A stretch of DNA of 41,028 bases from assembly GCA_013288045.1 (NCBI GenBank), contig JABDCP010000010.1, positions 1 through 41,028 of the forward strand. Direction: 5' to 3'. A program made the position numbers and the translations under genes. The notes under the pieces are model-generated. The model did no database searches. It worked only from the letters and a program-made list of their open reading frames with translations, and was not told the origin of the DNA. The stretch comes from Candidatus Babelota bacterium (lineage in GTDB: Bacteria > Babelota > Babeliae > Babelales > Babelaceae). Shown here piece after piece: positions 1-6,919 of the stretch (position 1 is the stretch's first letter; each line of letters opens with the position of its first letter).

Positions 1-1
1 T

Positions 2-1306
2 GAAACGATCGATGATCGCAATGCTGAGAATCATGCGAGCCGCTGGGCAGCTTTTGGGTGGAAGACGATCTGTATTGATGGACATGCTATGGAGGAGATC
101 CTCATTGCATTAGATCAAGCACGCACTTCAGATAAGCCAACCGTTATTGTCGCAAAGACTATTAAAGGATATGGGCTTGAGGGCATCGAAGGAAAAAATG
201 GTTATCATGGACATGCCTTTTCAAAAGAGCAGCTTCCTGACCTTCTTGCAAAAATGGCAGACCGTTTTAAGGAGGAATCTCAAATAACCTTTATTCCACC
301 ACGCATAAAGCCGTTTCATCGTGGAGTGCGACGAGCCATTTCCCTCTCTATGCCTCCAGCACCCTACACGAAAGAGATGAAGCGGGCAACAAGAAAAGCC
401 TTTGGAGATGCCTTAGCAGTAGCGGGAGCCTTTGAAGAAAGAATTATTTCTCTTGATGCCGAGGTCAAAAATTCTACCTTTGCAGAAACGTTTGAACATA
501 AGTTTCCTCAGCGATTTATACAGAGCTTCGTTGCTGAGCAGAATATGGTCGGCATGGGTATCGGTTTCTATGCACGGGGATACATTCCCATCTGTTCTAC
601 GTTTGCCTCCTTTATTACACGCGCTCATGATCAGATACGCATGGCAGCCATCGACAGAGCTGCCTTGAGATTGGTTGGTTCTCATGCTGGAGTATCTATA
701 GGATCAGATGGCCCTTCCCAAATGGGTCTTGAAGATATAGCTCTTATCCGGTCCCTACCTGACAGTATTATTCTGTATCCGGCTGATGCGGTGAGTACCT
801 ATGCTCTTCTTCAAAAAATCGTTGCCTATGAAGCGGGTATAAGTTATCTACGCCTTACAAGAATGGATACCCCGATACTCTATGAACCAAGCCAGCCTTT
901 TAGGGTAGGAGGCTGTAATGTACTTAAGGAAAGTGATGAAGACCAGGTCTGTATTATTGCCGCAGGAATTACGGTATTTGAGGCTCTTAAGGCATACGAA
1001 GAGCTCAAGGTAAGGAACATAAAGGTCTCCCTTATTGATCTCTATAGTGTAAAACCACTTGATAAAGAAACGGTTCTTCGCATGGCTCGTAAGGCCCATA
1101 ATAAGGTTATTACCGTAGAGGATCATTTCAGGCAGGGTGGCCTGGGTGAAGCCGTCTGCTATGCTCTGCGTAATGAAGGGGTACATATAGAAGTATTAGC
1201 GGTCAATGAAATGTCTCGATCAGGAAAGCCCGATGAGCTTTTGGCGTTCCATAGAATTGACCATACTGCCATTCTTGAGGCTGTTTATTCCGTTATAGTC
1301 CTATAA
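2..1306 (+). CDS. tkt: Transketolase, C-terminal part (5' end outside window)
   Basis: Thiamine-diphosphate enzyme of the non-oxidative pentose phosphate pathway that moves two-carbon units between sugar phosphates in the cytoplasm. The frame is open from base 2, upstream of the first ATG at 89, and reads ETIDDRNAENHASRWAAFGW, typical of the end of the ThDP-binding domain. About 434 residues are present of the usual 600-650, so the N-terminus lies off the window. Next comes the KPTVIVAKTIKGYG strand, then the pyrimidine-binding domain with FVAEQNMVGMGIGF, whose Glu is the expected cofactor-activating residue, and GSHAGVSIGSDGPSQMG. The C-terminal domain starts near EDQVCIIAAGITVFEAL. The KTIKGYGLEGIEGKNGYHG stretch resembles animal-type transketolase more than DXS. 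No terminator is evident before the next promoter at 1350. Confidence 0.93.
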   Translation, partial: ETIDDRNAENHASRWAAFGWKTICIDGHAMEEILIALDQARTSDKPTVIVAKTIKGYGLEGIEGKNGYHGHAFSKEQLPDLLAKMADRFKEESQITFIPPRIKPFHRGVRRAISLSMPPAPYTKEMKRATRKAFGDALAVAGAFEERIISLDAEVKNSTFAETFEHKFPQRFIQSFVAEQNMVGMGIGFYARGYIPICSTFASFITRAHDQIRMAAIDRAALRLVGSHAGVSIGSDGPSQMGLEDIALIRSLPDSIILYPADAVSTYALLQKIVAYEAGISYLRLTRMDTPILYEPSQPFRVGGCNVLKESDEDQVCIIAAGITVFEALKAYEELKVRNIKVSLIDLYSVKPLDKETVLRMARKAHNKVITVEDHFRQGGLGEAVCYALRNEGVHIEVLAVNEMSRSGKPDELLAFHRIDHTAILEAVYSVIVL

Positions 1307-1349
1307 TTAAGGTATTCTGTCCCTGTCGCACACTCTTTTTCCCGAGCAC

Positions 1350-1377
1350 TTGCAAAAAGTTTTTTTTCAGGTATAAT
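1350..1377 (+). promoter_or_regulatory. Sigma-70 promoter for the C-x4-C protein gene
   Basis: TTGCAA (1350-1355), 16 bp, TATAAT (1372-1377). The -10 is a perfect consensus. It lies about 50 bp before the ATG at 1427, which has its own GGAG at 1418-1421. Confidence 0.75.
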
Positions 1378-1426
1378 TCATATTAGTCAAATAACAAACA
1401 GTAATAACTCTAAATTTGGAGATTTT

Positions 1427-2173
1427 ATGAATTATATGAAACACATATTATTATCGTTAGTCGTGGTGTTACCATTAGGTAATGCTTTCGGAACATGCCG
1501 TAACGGCCGTTGCAGTAGAAAAGCTGTTAAGGTTATTAAGGTTCAAACTATTCAACCTAATAAAGGTGCAAGAGGCGCTGCAATCGTTAAGTTTGCACAA
1601 TCTCGCAATCTAAGAAGAGGCAATGCTTTTGCAGGTAATAACGTTCATACGCATACCGCTGGTGTAAATAAGAATACCGGATGCAAAAATGGCGTATGCA
1701 ATTTTGTAGGTAGAGCTCAGAACAATGCTCAACTTGTTGCAATGGCAAAAGCAGTTCTTGTAAATCAAAGATGTAAAGGAAAAGCATGTGCTAGACCTGC
1801 TAAAGGCGCAAAGCCAGCAGTTAAAGGCGGCAAACCTACATGTAAAGGTGGGGTGTGTGCTAGACCTACTAAAGGTGAAAAGCCAGCGGCTAAAGGTAAA
1901 GGCGACAAGCCAGCAGTTAAAGGTGGAAAACCAGCTGTAGCTAAACCGGTTCCTATGACTGTAAAACCAGCTCCTCGAGCAGGAAATGCAGGAAGAAATC
2001 CACGTACGATTGCTCGTCCAGTACCAGCACCTGTTGTAGAAGAAGATGATAATGCTTCAGAAGTTGATGAAGAAGAAGCAGCACCTGAAGAGCAAGAAGT
2101 TGCTCGACGTCAGTATGACAGAGTGCCAGCTGAAGCATCTTCATTCTTTGGAAGATTAGGTCAATGGTTCTAA
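1427..2173 (+). CDS. Exported basic protein with four C-x4-C motifs and K/P/A repeats
   Basis: I do not recognise the family. The 248-residue product starts with a signal peptide (MKHILLSLVVVLPLGNAFG after a short MNY), so it is probably exported. The mature part is very basic and carries four paired cysteines of identical spacing: CRNGRC, CKNGVC, CKGKAC and CKGGVC. Between and after them is a degenerate repeat of the type ARPxKGxKPAxKGGKP (about residues 125-180). The last 45 residues are strongly acidic (VVEEDDNASEVDEEEA) and end in an aromatic SSFFGRLGQWF. GGAG lies 5 nt before ATG 1427, which decides the start. It has its own promoter and terminator, so it is monocistronic. The C-x4-C pairs could form disulfides or bind metal. 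The low-complexity middle may make similarity searches misleading. Confidence 0.75.
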   Translation: MNYMKHILLSLVVVLPLGNAFGTCRNGRCSRKAVKVIKVQTIQPNKGARGAAIVKFAQSRNLRRGNAFAGNNVHTHTAGVNKNTGCKNGVCNFVGRAQNNAQLVAMAKAVLVNQRCKGKACARPAKGAKPAVKGGKPTCKGGVCARPTKGEKPAAKGKGDKPAVKGGKPAVAKPVPMTVKPAPRAGNAGRNPRTIARPVPAPVVEEDDNASEVDEEEAAPEEQEVARRQYDRVPAEASSFFGRLGQWF

Positions 2174-2198
2174 GTCTCTCATAGACTCTTTATATGTG

Positions 2199-2244
2199 TT
2201 CGGGAGCAGGGTACCTTCTTGGTACTTTGCTCCCGAAGTTTTTT
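2199..2244 (+). terminator. Strong rho-independent terminator
   Basis: Long inverted repeat TTCGGGAGCA-GGGTACC / GGTACTTTGCTCCCGAA with loop around TTCTT, followed by GTTTTTT. It ends the transcript of the gene stopping at 2173. Confidence 0.88.
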
Positions 2245-2293
2245 AACGATGGATTGGAATCTCATTCAGCATGAGTTTGTAAAGTTCTTTTCC

Positions 2294-2312
2294 GAAGCTA
2301 GCTACTAGCTTC
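2294..2312. other. Short perfect hairpin GAAGCTAG-CTA-CTAGCTTC
   Basis: Perfect 8-bp stem with 3-nt loop, between the terminator at 2199-2244 and the convergent gene ending at 2420. On the plus strand it is followed by a U-rich stretch (TTCTTTGACTTTT), so it may be a back-up terminator. Nothing else was seen in 2245-2419. Confidence 0.4.
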
Positions 2313-2419
2313 TTCTTTGACTTTTATGCGATGGTTGGTCAATTGGATTATTAACGAGTGATGTAAAACGATGCTCCGATGCTTTATTATTTGAATAAAG
2401 TAGCCATCCTTCCCTCATA

Positions 2420-3331
2420 TCAGGGCACATTCTGCACTTCGGTACATATATGGGTTAACTCATTAGATCCTGTATGCTCTCTCATGAGCTCCATGAGTTG
2501 CGGAAGCAATTCCAGGAACTTTGGCAAAAGGAACTCGATGTGCAAAAGTTCTCGGTGAGGATATTTAACATTCAGTTCTACGACAGGACAATGCTTTGGA
2601 AAATGGCGCTCAGAAAACAGGGGACCGAGTTCCTTGAGATTTGAAAATGTAAATTCAAGGCCAAAGTTTTTAAGATACTCAAGAAATGCATGCAATCCTT
2701 GCGGATCGATTACCTGTAAAATATCATGGTGCGAATGAATAGAGTATACCTTTTGAAACAATGTATCTTTTGCATAATCGGCCGTTTCTACTTGCACAGG
2801 GCAGGCAAGGAGTATAAGTTCATCGATGGTAAGGTGGATCGGAGTTGAGTAGGTATCTGCGGCATGCTTGAGGCACAAGGCAACATTTCCTCCGTGGCTA
2901 TGCGTGAGTATGCGTAAGAAGATATCCTTATTAGTTTTAGCATACTCTTTTTTTAGTCTGATCAGGTCTTTGTAAAGCTCATTAGCAGCTTTTTTTCGTA
3001 CTGTATGATTAAGATCACCCGACCAGCCAAAAGCGTAACAATGATCTCTAGGAAAATCCTGAGGATACTTGGTACTCAGCATCGTCAGAAAATCTGTAGT
3101 ATGGCTTTCTGGAAGGTCAGATAGTTTGGTAATGCCTTGAGGACAACGGAAAAAACGGTACACCGGAGGTAGATGAAGAATCGGTTCTAGGGGAAGTGTG
3201 CCATGAATAAATAAGGTGACCGGGATACGTTCCATAGCGTGAACTTTCGAGTTTCCTTGATGTATTGCTTTGAGTATATCAATTTGGTGGGTTCTCACAA
3301 TGCATGAATGTACTTTTATCTCATCGCCCAA
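2420..3331 (-). CDS. Alpha/beta-hydrolase-fold protein, probable lipase/esterase-like
   Basis: Probable serine hydrolase. The first strand and oxyanion region are visible as RIPVTLFIHGTLP and the nucleophile elbow as ILTHSHGGNVAL (pattern H-S-H-G-G, Ser nucleophile). Later, VYSIHSHHDILQVIDPQG is a plausible region for the catalytic Asp/His. No signal peptide or membrane segment is seen, so a cytoplasmic location is likely. The substrate cannot be told. The start is uncertain: the longest form begins with TTG at 3331 and no good ribosome binding site; the first ATG is at 3235, directly before the first beta strand, and would give 271 residues. It faces the plus-strand genes on both sides, so it forms its own transcription unit. 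Confidence 0.7.
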   Translation of the reverse strand: MGDEIKVHSCIVRTHQIDILKAIHQGNSKVHAMERIPVTLFIHGTLPLEPILHLPPVYRFFRCPQGITKLSDLPESHTTDFLTMLSTKYPQDFPRDHCYAFGWSGDLNHTVRKKAANELYKDLIRLKKEYAKTNKDIFLRILTHSHGGNVALCLKHAADTYSTPIHLTIDELILLACPVQVETADYAKDTLFQKVYSIHSHHDILQVIDPQGLHAFLEYLKNFGLEFTFSNLKELGPLFSERHFPKHCPVVELNVKYPHRELLHIEFLLPKFLELLPQLMELMREHTGSNELTHICTEVQNVP

Positions 3332-3524
3332 TAAGTATATTATCTATGTCCTTCATCCACACGAGTTCTACTCTCTAAACCCCATTAAAACCCAGAATGT
3401 TCATTGCTCAAAAGTGCATATTAGAGAGTATATAGAAGACACGTGCCCCCAATGTCCTTTTAGAAAGTGCTCTATGGGCGGCAAGTGAATGATATTATTT
3501 TTCACTAGCATTTATTGGTATATG

Positions 3525-3533
3525 TGGTATACT
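3525..3533 (+). promoter_or_regulatory. Extended -10 promoter for nfeD-qmcA
   Basis: TGG-TATACT (TATACT at 3528-3533) is an extended -10 with no clear -35. It precedes the ATG at 3589 by about 55 bp. The same nonamer serves mnmG at 24541-24549. Confidence 0.6.
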
Positions 3534-3588
3534 ATTAATACATTGATACGTTACAATTCGCATGTTTTTACCAAGAAAGGGCTTTGTC

Positions 3589-4029
3589 ATGGAGATTTTC
3601 GCTTGGTGGGGCCTTTTTTTTGCGCTCTGCCTATTATTAGAGTTAAGTTCACCCGGATACTTCTTTTTCCTTTCGTTTTCGATAGGATCGTTAGCTGCAG
3701 GCGTTGCTGCATGGTACGATGTGGCACCTATGGTGCAAGGAGGGATATTTTTGGGTATCTCAGCTCTTACCTTTGCTCTTCTACGACGGTATGTTAAACG
3801 TATTGAGCAAAAAGGTGCTATAAAAACCAATGTTGATGCGCTGCATGGTAAAAAGTGTGTAGTGACTGAAGATATCAGCCCGCTGTCACGAGGCTGGGTA
3901 CTAGTAGATGGTGAACCATGGGCAGCGTTACCCTATGATGATACTCCCATTAAGAAAGGTGCGGTAGTAAAAGTTATAGGTAGTGCCGGTACCCATCTTA
4001 CGGTAAAGAAATTAGAAAACAATGCATAA
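3589..4029 (+). CDS. nfeD: NfeD-like short membrane protein
   Basis: Short NfeD-type protein of 146 residues, the usual partner of an SPFH/stomatin-like protein in membrane-domain organisation or membrane quality control. Visible parts are N-terminal membrane segments (FAWWGLFFALCLLLELSSPGYFFF and the following SIGSLAAGVAAW and GIFLGISALTFALL) and a C-terminal OB-fold domain (ALHGKKCVVTEDI, SRGWVLVDGEPWAAL, KKGAVVKVIGSAGTHLTVKKL) that ends the protein. Start chosen at 3589 because AGAAAGGG sits 7 nt upstream; an in-frame ATG at 3562 has no ribosome binding site. It is followed 15 nt later by qmcA, the classic two-gene operon. There is no protease domain, so it belongs to the short class. Confidence 0.88.
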   Translation: MEIFAWWGLFFALCLLLELSSPGYFFFLSFSIGSLAAGVAAWYDVAPMVQGGIFLGISALTFALLRRYVKRIEQKGAIKTNVDALHGKKCVVTEDISPLSRGWVLVDGEPWAALPYDDTPIKKGAVVKVIGSAGTHLTVKKLENNA

Positions 4030-4044
4030 CTTAAGAGGTGTCCT

Positions 4045-5019
4045 ATGATACTCATGATTGTATTAGCTGTTATAGTGCTGCTTGCAGCGCTTCTTATGGT
4101 GCGCTCTGTGTATTTAGTACCACAGGCAGAGGCCATTATTGTTGAACGTTTAGGACGCTATGATCGTACGCTTACGGCGGGGATACATTTTTTGGTGCCT
4201 TTCATGGAGAGGCCACATTATGTTACCTGGAGCTATTTGCTTGCAGGCTCGGATCGTAAGTACCATCGTTTTGTCAAAACTTTTTATCAGATCGATTTAC
4301 GAGAACGCGTGTACGATTTTCCAAAGCAAAATGTTATCACAAGAGATAACGTGATGATGGAAGTAAATGCGCTTCTGTATTATCATATTACTGATCCAAA
4401 GAGAGCGATTTACGAAGTGGTTAATGTGCCTGAAGCGATCGAGAAGCTCACGCAAACAACATTGCGTAACGTTATCGGATCGTTAGATCTTGATGAAAGT
4501 TTGGTCTCTCGCGACGCTATCAACGAAAAGTTGCGGCTCAATCTTGATGCAGCAACCGACAAATGGGGCGTAAAGATTACCCGTGTTGAGCTTCAAGAAG
4601 TGAATCCACCTCAGGATATCCGTATCGCTATGGAAAAACAGATGCGTGCTGAACGGGATCGTCGTGCAGTAATTTTAGAGTCTGAAGGACTTAAACAGGC
4701 GGCGATTTTAACGGCTGAAGGGCAACGAGAATCTGCGATTTTGAAAGCTCGCGGTGTTGCTGAGTCGAAGGTGATTGAAGCTCGTGGTGAAGCAGAAGCA
4801 CGTCTTCAGGTTATCGAGGCTGAAGCAAAAGCGATCGATTTAGTGAAGAATGCGGCTCCAGGTCAAGATCCGCTGAGCTACCTAGCGGCGATACAGTATA
4901 TTAAGACGATACCGTCCCTTATGGAAGGTAAAGATAATAAGCTTATCGTAGTTCCGTATGAAGCGGCTGGACTTGGCGGTTCAATTGCTGCGATGAAGAA
5001 AATACTTTCACAAGCATAA
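4045..5019 (+). CDS. qmcA: SPFH/prohibitin-family membrane protein (QmcA/slipin-like)
   Basis: Membrane-anchored scaffold of the SPFH (stomatin/prohibitin/flotillin/HflKC) family, thought to form large rings and to act with NfeD. One N-terminal membrane segment (MIVLAVIVLLAALLMV) is followed by the SPFH core: VPQAEAIIVERLGRYDRTL, GIHFLVPF, QNVITRDNVMMEVNALLYY, then TTLRNVIGSLDLDE and WGVKITRVELQEVNPPQ. After that comes the long Ala/Glu/Arg-rich coiled coil (MRAERDRRAVILESEG to ARLQVIEAEAKAIDLV) and the C-terminal QYIKTIPSLMEGKDNKLIVVP. The 324 residues match the usual family size. AGAGGTG lies 5 nt before the ATG. It is co-transcribed with nfeD and closed by the terminator at 5031. Confidence 0.93.
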   Translation: MILMIVLAVIVLLAALLMVRSVYLVPQAEAIIVERLGRYDRTLTAGIHFLVPFMERPHYVTWSYLLAGSDRKYHRFVKTFYQIDLRERVYDFPKQNVITRDNVMMEVNALLYYHITDPKRAIYEVVNVPEAIEKLTQTTLRNVIGSLDLDESLVSRDAINEKLRLNLDAATDKWGVKITRVELQEVNPPQDIRIAMEKQMRAERDRRAVILESEGLKQAAILTAEGQRESAILKARGVAESKVIEARGEAEARLQVIEAEAKAIDLVKNAAPGQDPLSYLAAIQYIKTIPSLMEGKDNKLIVVPYEAAGLGGSIAAMKKILSQA

Positions 5020-5030
5020 GGTAACGATCT

Positions 5031-5066
5031 AGAAAGCCGTGTCTCATTTGATAGCCACGGCTTTCT
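5031..5066 (+). terminator. Terminator-like hairpin after qmcA
   Basis: AGAAAGCCGTG / CACGGCTTTCT, 11-bp perfect stem with a 14-nt loop. The T-run is weak (part of the 3' arm, TTTCTTA). Palindromic, so it may work both ways. Confidence 0.7.
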
Positions 5067-5075
5067 TAGACCCAC

Positions 5076-5104
5076 TTGAGCTTGAGATGTTTTATTGGTA
5101 CTTT
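5076..5104 (+). promoter_or_regulatory. Promoter for the small Cys-rich gene
   Basis: TTGAGC (5076-5081), 17 bp, TACTTT (5099-5104) with TGG before the -10, 53 bp upstream of the ATG at 5157. Confidence 0.5.
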
Positions 5105-5156
5105 AGGATGGTCTGCATATGGGTGCAGCGTAACTCTCTACAATAAAGGAGTCCAG

Positions 5157-5324
5157 ATGAAAAATATTATCTCTACCTTATGCATTGTTGCATTACTCTG
5201 CAGTGGAGTTGGAACTTTTATGCTTTCAGCTAAATGCGGTAAGAAATGCAGCAGCAGCACATGCACAAAAGATTGTGACTGTGGGCAAAGCGGAAAATCT
5301 TGCCGTTCAGGTTCTTGCAGATAA
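5157..5324 (+). CDS. Small exported Cys-rich peptide (55 aa)
   Basis: Not a family I recognise. The start at 5157 is set by AAAGGAG at 5145-5151. The N-terminus is a signal peptide (MKNIISTLCIVALLCSGVG... ending near LSA-KCG); there is no clear lipobox. The mature peptide of about 30 residues has seven cysteines: KCGKKC, CSSSTC, CTKDCDC and CRSGSC at the very end. The C-x4-C pairs, especially CRSGSC, match the spacing of CRNGRC in the exported protein encoded at 1427. The odd number of cysteines leaves one free or allows a dimer. Possible roles are metal binding, a disulfide-stabilised secreted peptide or an envelope component; nothing decides between them. Confidence 0.72.
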   Translation: MKNIISTLCIVALLCSGVGTFMLSAKCGKKCSSSTCTKDCDCGQSGKSCRSGSCR

Positions 5325-5337
5325 GTGCATAACTTAG

Positions 5338-6570
5338 TTAGCTTAGAAGGTCGCGAGGAAATTCGCGGCCTTCTTCAGTTGTAGCTTCTGAATGATGTGC
5401 CCATGGAGCATCGGGATCGGTAGGTACTACTTTCAAAAGCGTAAATATTCCCCCATTAGGTGTTACTTCTAAGGGGATGTCGGTCATATGGCTTAGGCTT
5501 TGATGGCGTGTTAAAGCATACAAAGGCCAGGTTCCCGGGTTCCATGCAGTAAATTCAATCGTTCGAGTTGTTCCGGGAAGAAGATGAAGTGTTGCTCCTT
5601 TTATTTGGGCAGTCTTAGAAATGGGTCCACCTTCGGTTCCTACGAGGGTCCAGGTGTAGCCATGCAAAAAGAGTGGATAGGTATTGAGCGCCATAGATCC
5701 TACATGGAGGCGCACCCGCTCTCCTTGGCGTAAGGTGATTAGGGGAATGCTCGGGGCCGCATGACCGTTCAAGGTGAACCAATTAAATTGATTTGTCGCG
5801 GTGTTTGGAGTGAGTGTCTGTGAATTTAGTGCCCATTCTTGTACAAGAAGAGCTATGTGTCTATCGACAGGTTCTTCATACTGCTTTGGGTGAACGATAA
5901 CCATACCAACGAGTCCATATCTATTCTGCTTTGCAATAGAGCAGCCTGAGTGGTACAGATAGGTTCCTTCTTGATAGGCCGTGAATTCGTACACATGGGT
6001 CTCTCCAGGTAGTACGGGATTCCTTTCTGAAGATTTATCAAGGGCATGAGGATGTTCAAGGCCATGCCAGTGTATGAGTGTCGGTTCTGGTAATTCATTT
6101 CTAAAGATGACACGTACCTTATCTCCCACCGTGAGCTCAATGGTAGGTCCTGGCGTACTGCCATTATAGCCCCAGCCGTTGAGCTTCTTTTTGGTGGGTA
6201 ATGCTTTTATGCCAAGAATAGATTTCATGGCGTGCAGTAATTGATGGTGCGTAGCTGCTCCATCTGTTAAGGTCTGCTCAACCGGTTGTGCCGTCAACCG
6301 AAATACTTTTATGTCCCCAATTTTGGTATACCCTAGAGGCTTTATGCCGGGAGTTTCGACGATACCGATTTCTTTTCCTGTATTGGAGGGCTTTGGGGAG
6401 ATCCGTATGTTCGAACTCTTCCAGGCATAGTTTGGGTACTCAGATTGTTCTGAGTATCTTTCTTTAGTAGTTACTGCAAGCTTTGTGCTCCCCTGCAAGG
6501 CGCTAAGAGATAGCATCAATGAGGGTATAGGTACGAGTAAGCAAAGTATCTTTTTCATCATTTGACTCAT
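5338..6570 (-). CDS. Exported multicopper-oxidase-like protein with degenerate copper sites
   Basis: 410 residues with an N-terminal signal peptide (MMKKILCLLVPIPSLMLSLSALQG), then two cupredoxin domains. Domain 1 (about 125-230) shows GWGYNGSTPGPTIELTVGD, LIHWHGLEHPH and GTYLYHSGC...GLVGMVIVHP, the standard order of a multicopper oxidase first domain. Domain 2 (about 240-370) shows FNWFTLNGH, LRQGERVRLHVGS, YPLFLHGYTW and NPGTWPLY. Only HWH (167-169) is intact. The HSH pair is HSG (207-209), the usual H-P-x-H-x-H-G site is TYPLFLHG, and the HCH block with the type 1 Cys is missing (PLYALTRHQSLSHM). Oxidase activity is therefore doubtful; copper binding or a structural role is more likely. 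The frame is unbroken, so this is not an obvious pseudogene. The start could be the first or a later Met (MSQMMKK); no clear Shine-Dalgarno. Confidence 0.8.
   Translation of the reverse strand: MSQMMKKILCLLVPIPSLMLSLSALQGSTKLAVTTKERYSEQSEYPNYAWKSSNIRISPKPSNTGKEIGIVETPGIKPLGYTKIGDIKVFRLTAQPVEQTLTDGAATHHQLLHAMKSILGIKALPTKKKLNGWGYNGSTPGPTIELTVGDKVRVIFRNELPEPTLIHWHGLEHPHALDKSSERNPVLPGETHVYEFTAYQEGTYLYHSGCSIAKQNRYGLVGMVIVHPKQYEEPVDRHIALLVQEWALNSQTLTPNTATNQFNWFTLNGHAAPSIPLITLRQGERVRLHVGSMALNTYPLFLHGYTWTLVGTEGGPISKTAQIKGATLHLLPGTTRTIEFTAWNPGTWPLYALTRHQSLSHMTDIPLEVTPNGGIFTLLKVVPTDPDAPWAHHSEATTEEGREFPRDLLS
5345..5372. terminator. Hairpin at a convergent gene end
   Basis: GAAGGTCGCGA-GGAAAT-TCGCGGCCTTC, an 11-bp stem with one G-T pair, lies inside the last codons of the minus-strand gene ending at 5338 and 20 bp behind the plus-strand stop at 5324. 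No long T-run follows, so termination of the Cys-rich transcript is plausible but not certain. Confidence 0.4.
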
Positions 6571-6789
6571 TGAGGGTATTTCAGCAGCGACTCTTTTTCC
6601 CCGATGCTGTTCCTAGATAGAGCGTGCCATAGAGTCTTTGTTAAAGTCTAGATTTGGAGAAGAAATTTTGTTTATCCAAAGAGATGGCGATGGCATTGCT
6701 AAGGGTACCCATAAGGGTAACGTTAGGTGTGTTAAGGAATTTCAGAGCGCCAGTTATAAGGAGCTTTTCTAGCCAATGGCATCAATGTT
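6571..6789. other. Intergenic stretch, nothing identified
   Basis: No convincing promoter, RNA gene or reading frame seen between the multicopper-oxidase-like gene and the hairpin at 6790. Confidence 0.5.
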
Positions 6790-6822
6790 CCTACCTATGG
6801 TACATTATGTACCATAGGTAGG
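6790..6822 (-). repeat. PbH-family downstream hairpin, copy 1
   Basis: Perfect 15-bp inverted repeat CCTACCTATGGTACA / TGTACCATAGGTAGG with loop TTA, 12 nt behind the ancestral stop (6835) of the first PbH gene. No U-run follows on the minus strand, so it is not a standard intrinsic terminator. Member of a six-copy set. Confidence 0.85.
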
Positions 6823-6834
6823 ATTTAATTGCTT

Positions 6835-6919
6835 TTACGAAGCTACAGCTGCCGCAGTTGGCTGAGGAGGTCTGCTTTTGATGCTTTCGCTCATTTTCTC
6901 AAGCTTCTGGATCTTCTCT
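6835..6919 (-). pseudogene. Frame-shifted C-terminal tail of the PbH gene at 6920
   Basis: Directly behind the present stop at 6920 the next frame reads EEKIQKLEKMSESIKS and then RPPQPTAAAVAS before a TAA at 6835-6837. This matches the tail of the neighbouring paralog (TEEKLQKLERIRESIKNG, ending TTAGAVVS). The upstream gene therefore once ended at 6835 and lost this tail by a small indel near 6921. Confidence 0.8.

Noticed and set aside
2-1306. 1-deoxyxylulose-5-phosphate synthase
   Set aside because: KTIKGYGLEGIEGKNGYHG and ENHASRWAAFGW fit transketolase better; the same fold and C-terminal domain alone do not decide.
3300-3488. Plus-strand frame with a CPQCPFRKC end, possible small zinc-ribbon protein
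   Set aside because: Overlaps the 5' end of the minus-strand hydrolase if that starts at 3331, has only a weak GGTGGG upstream and no further family features.
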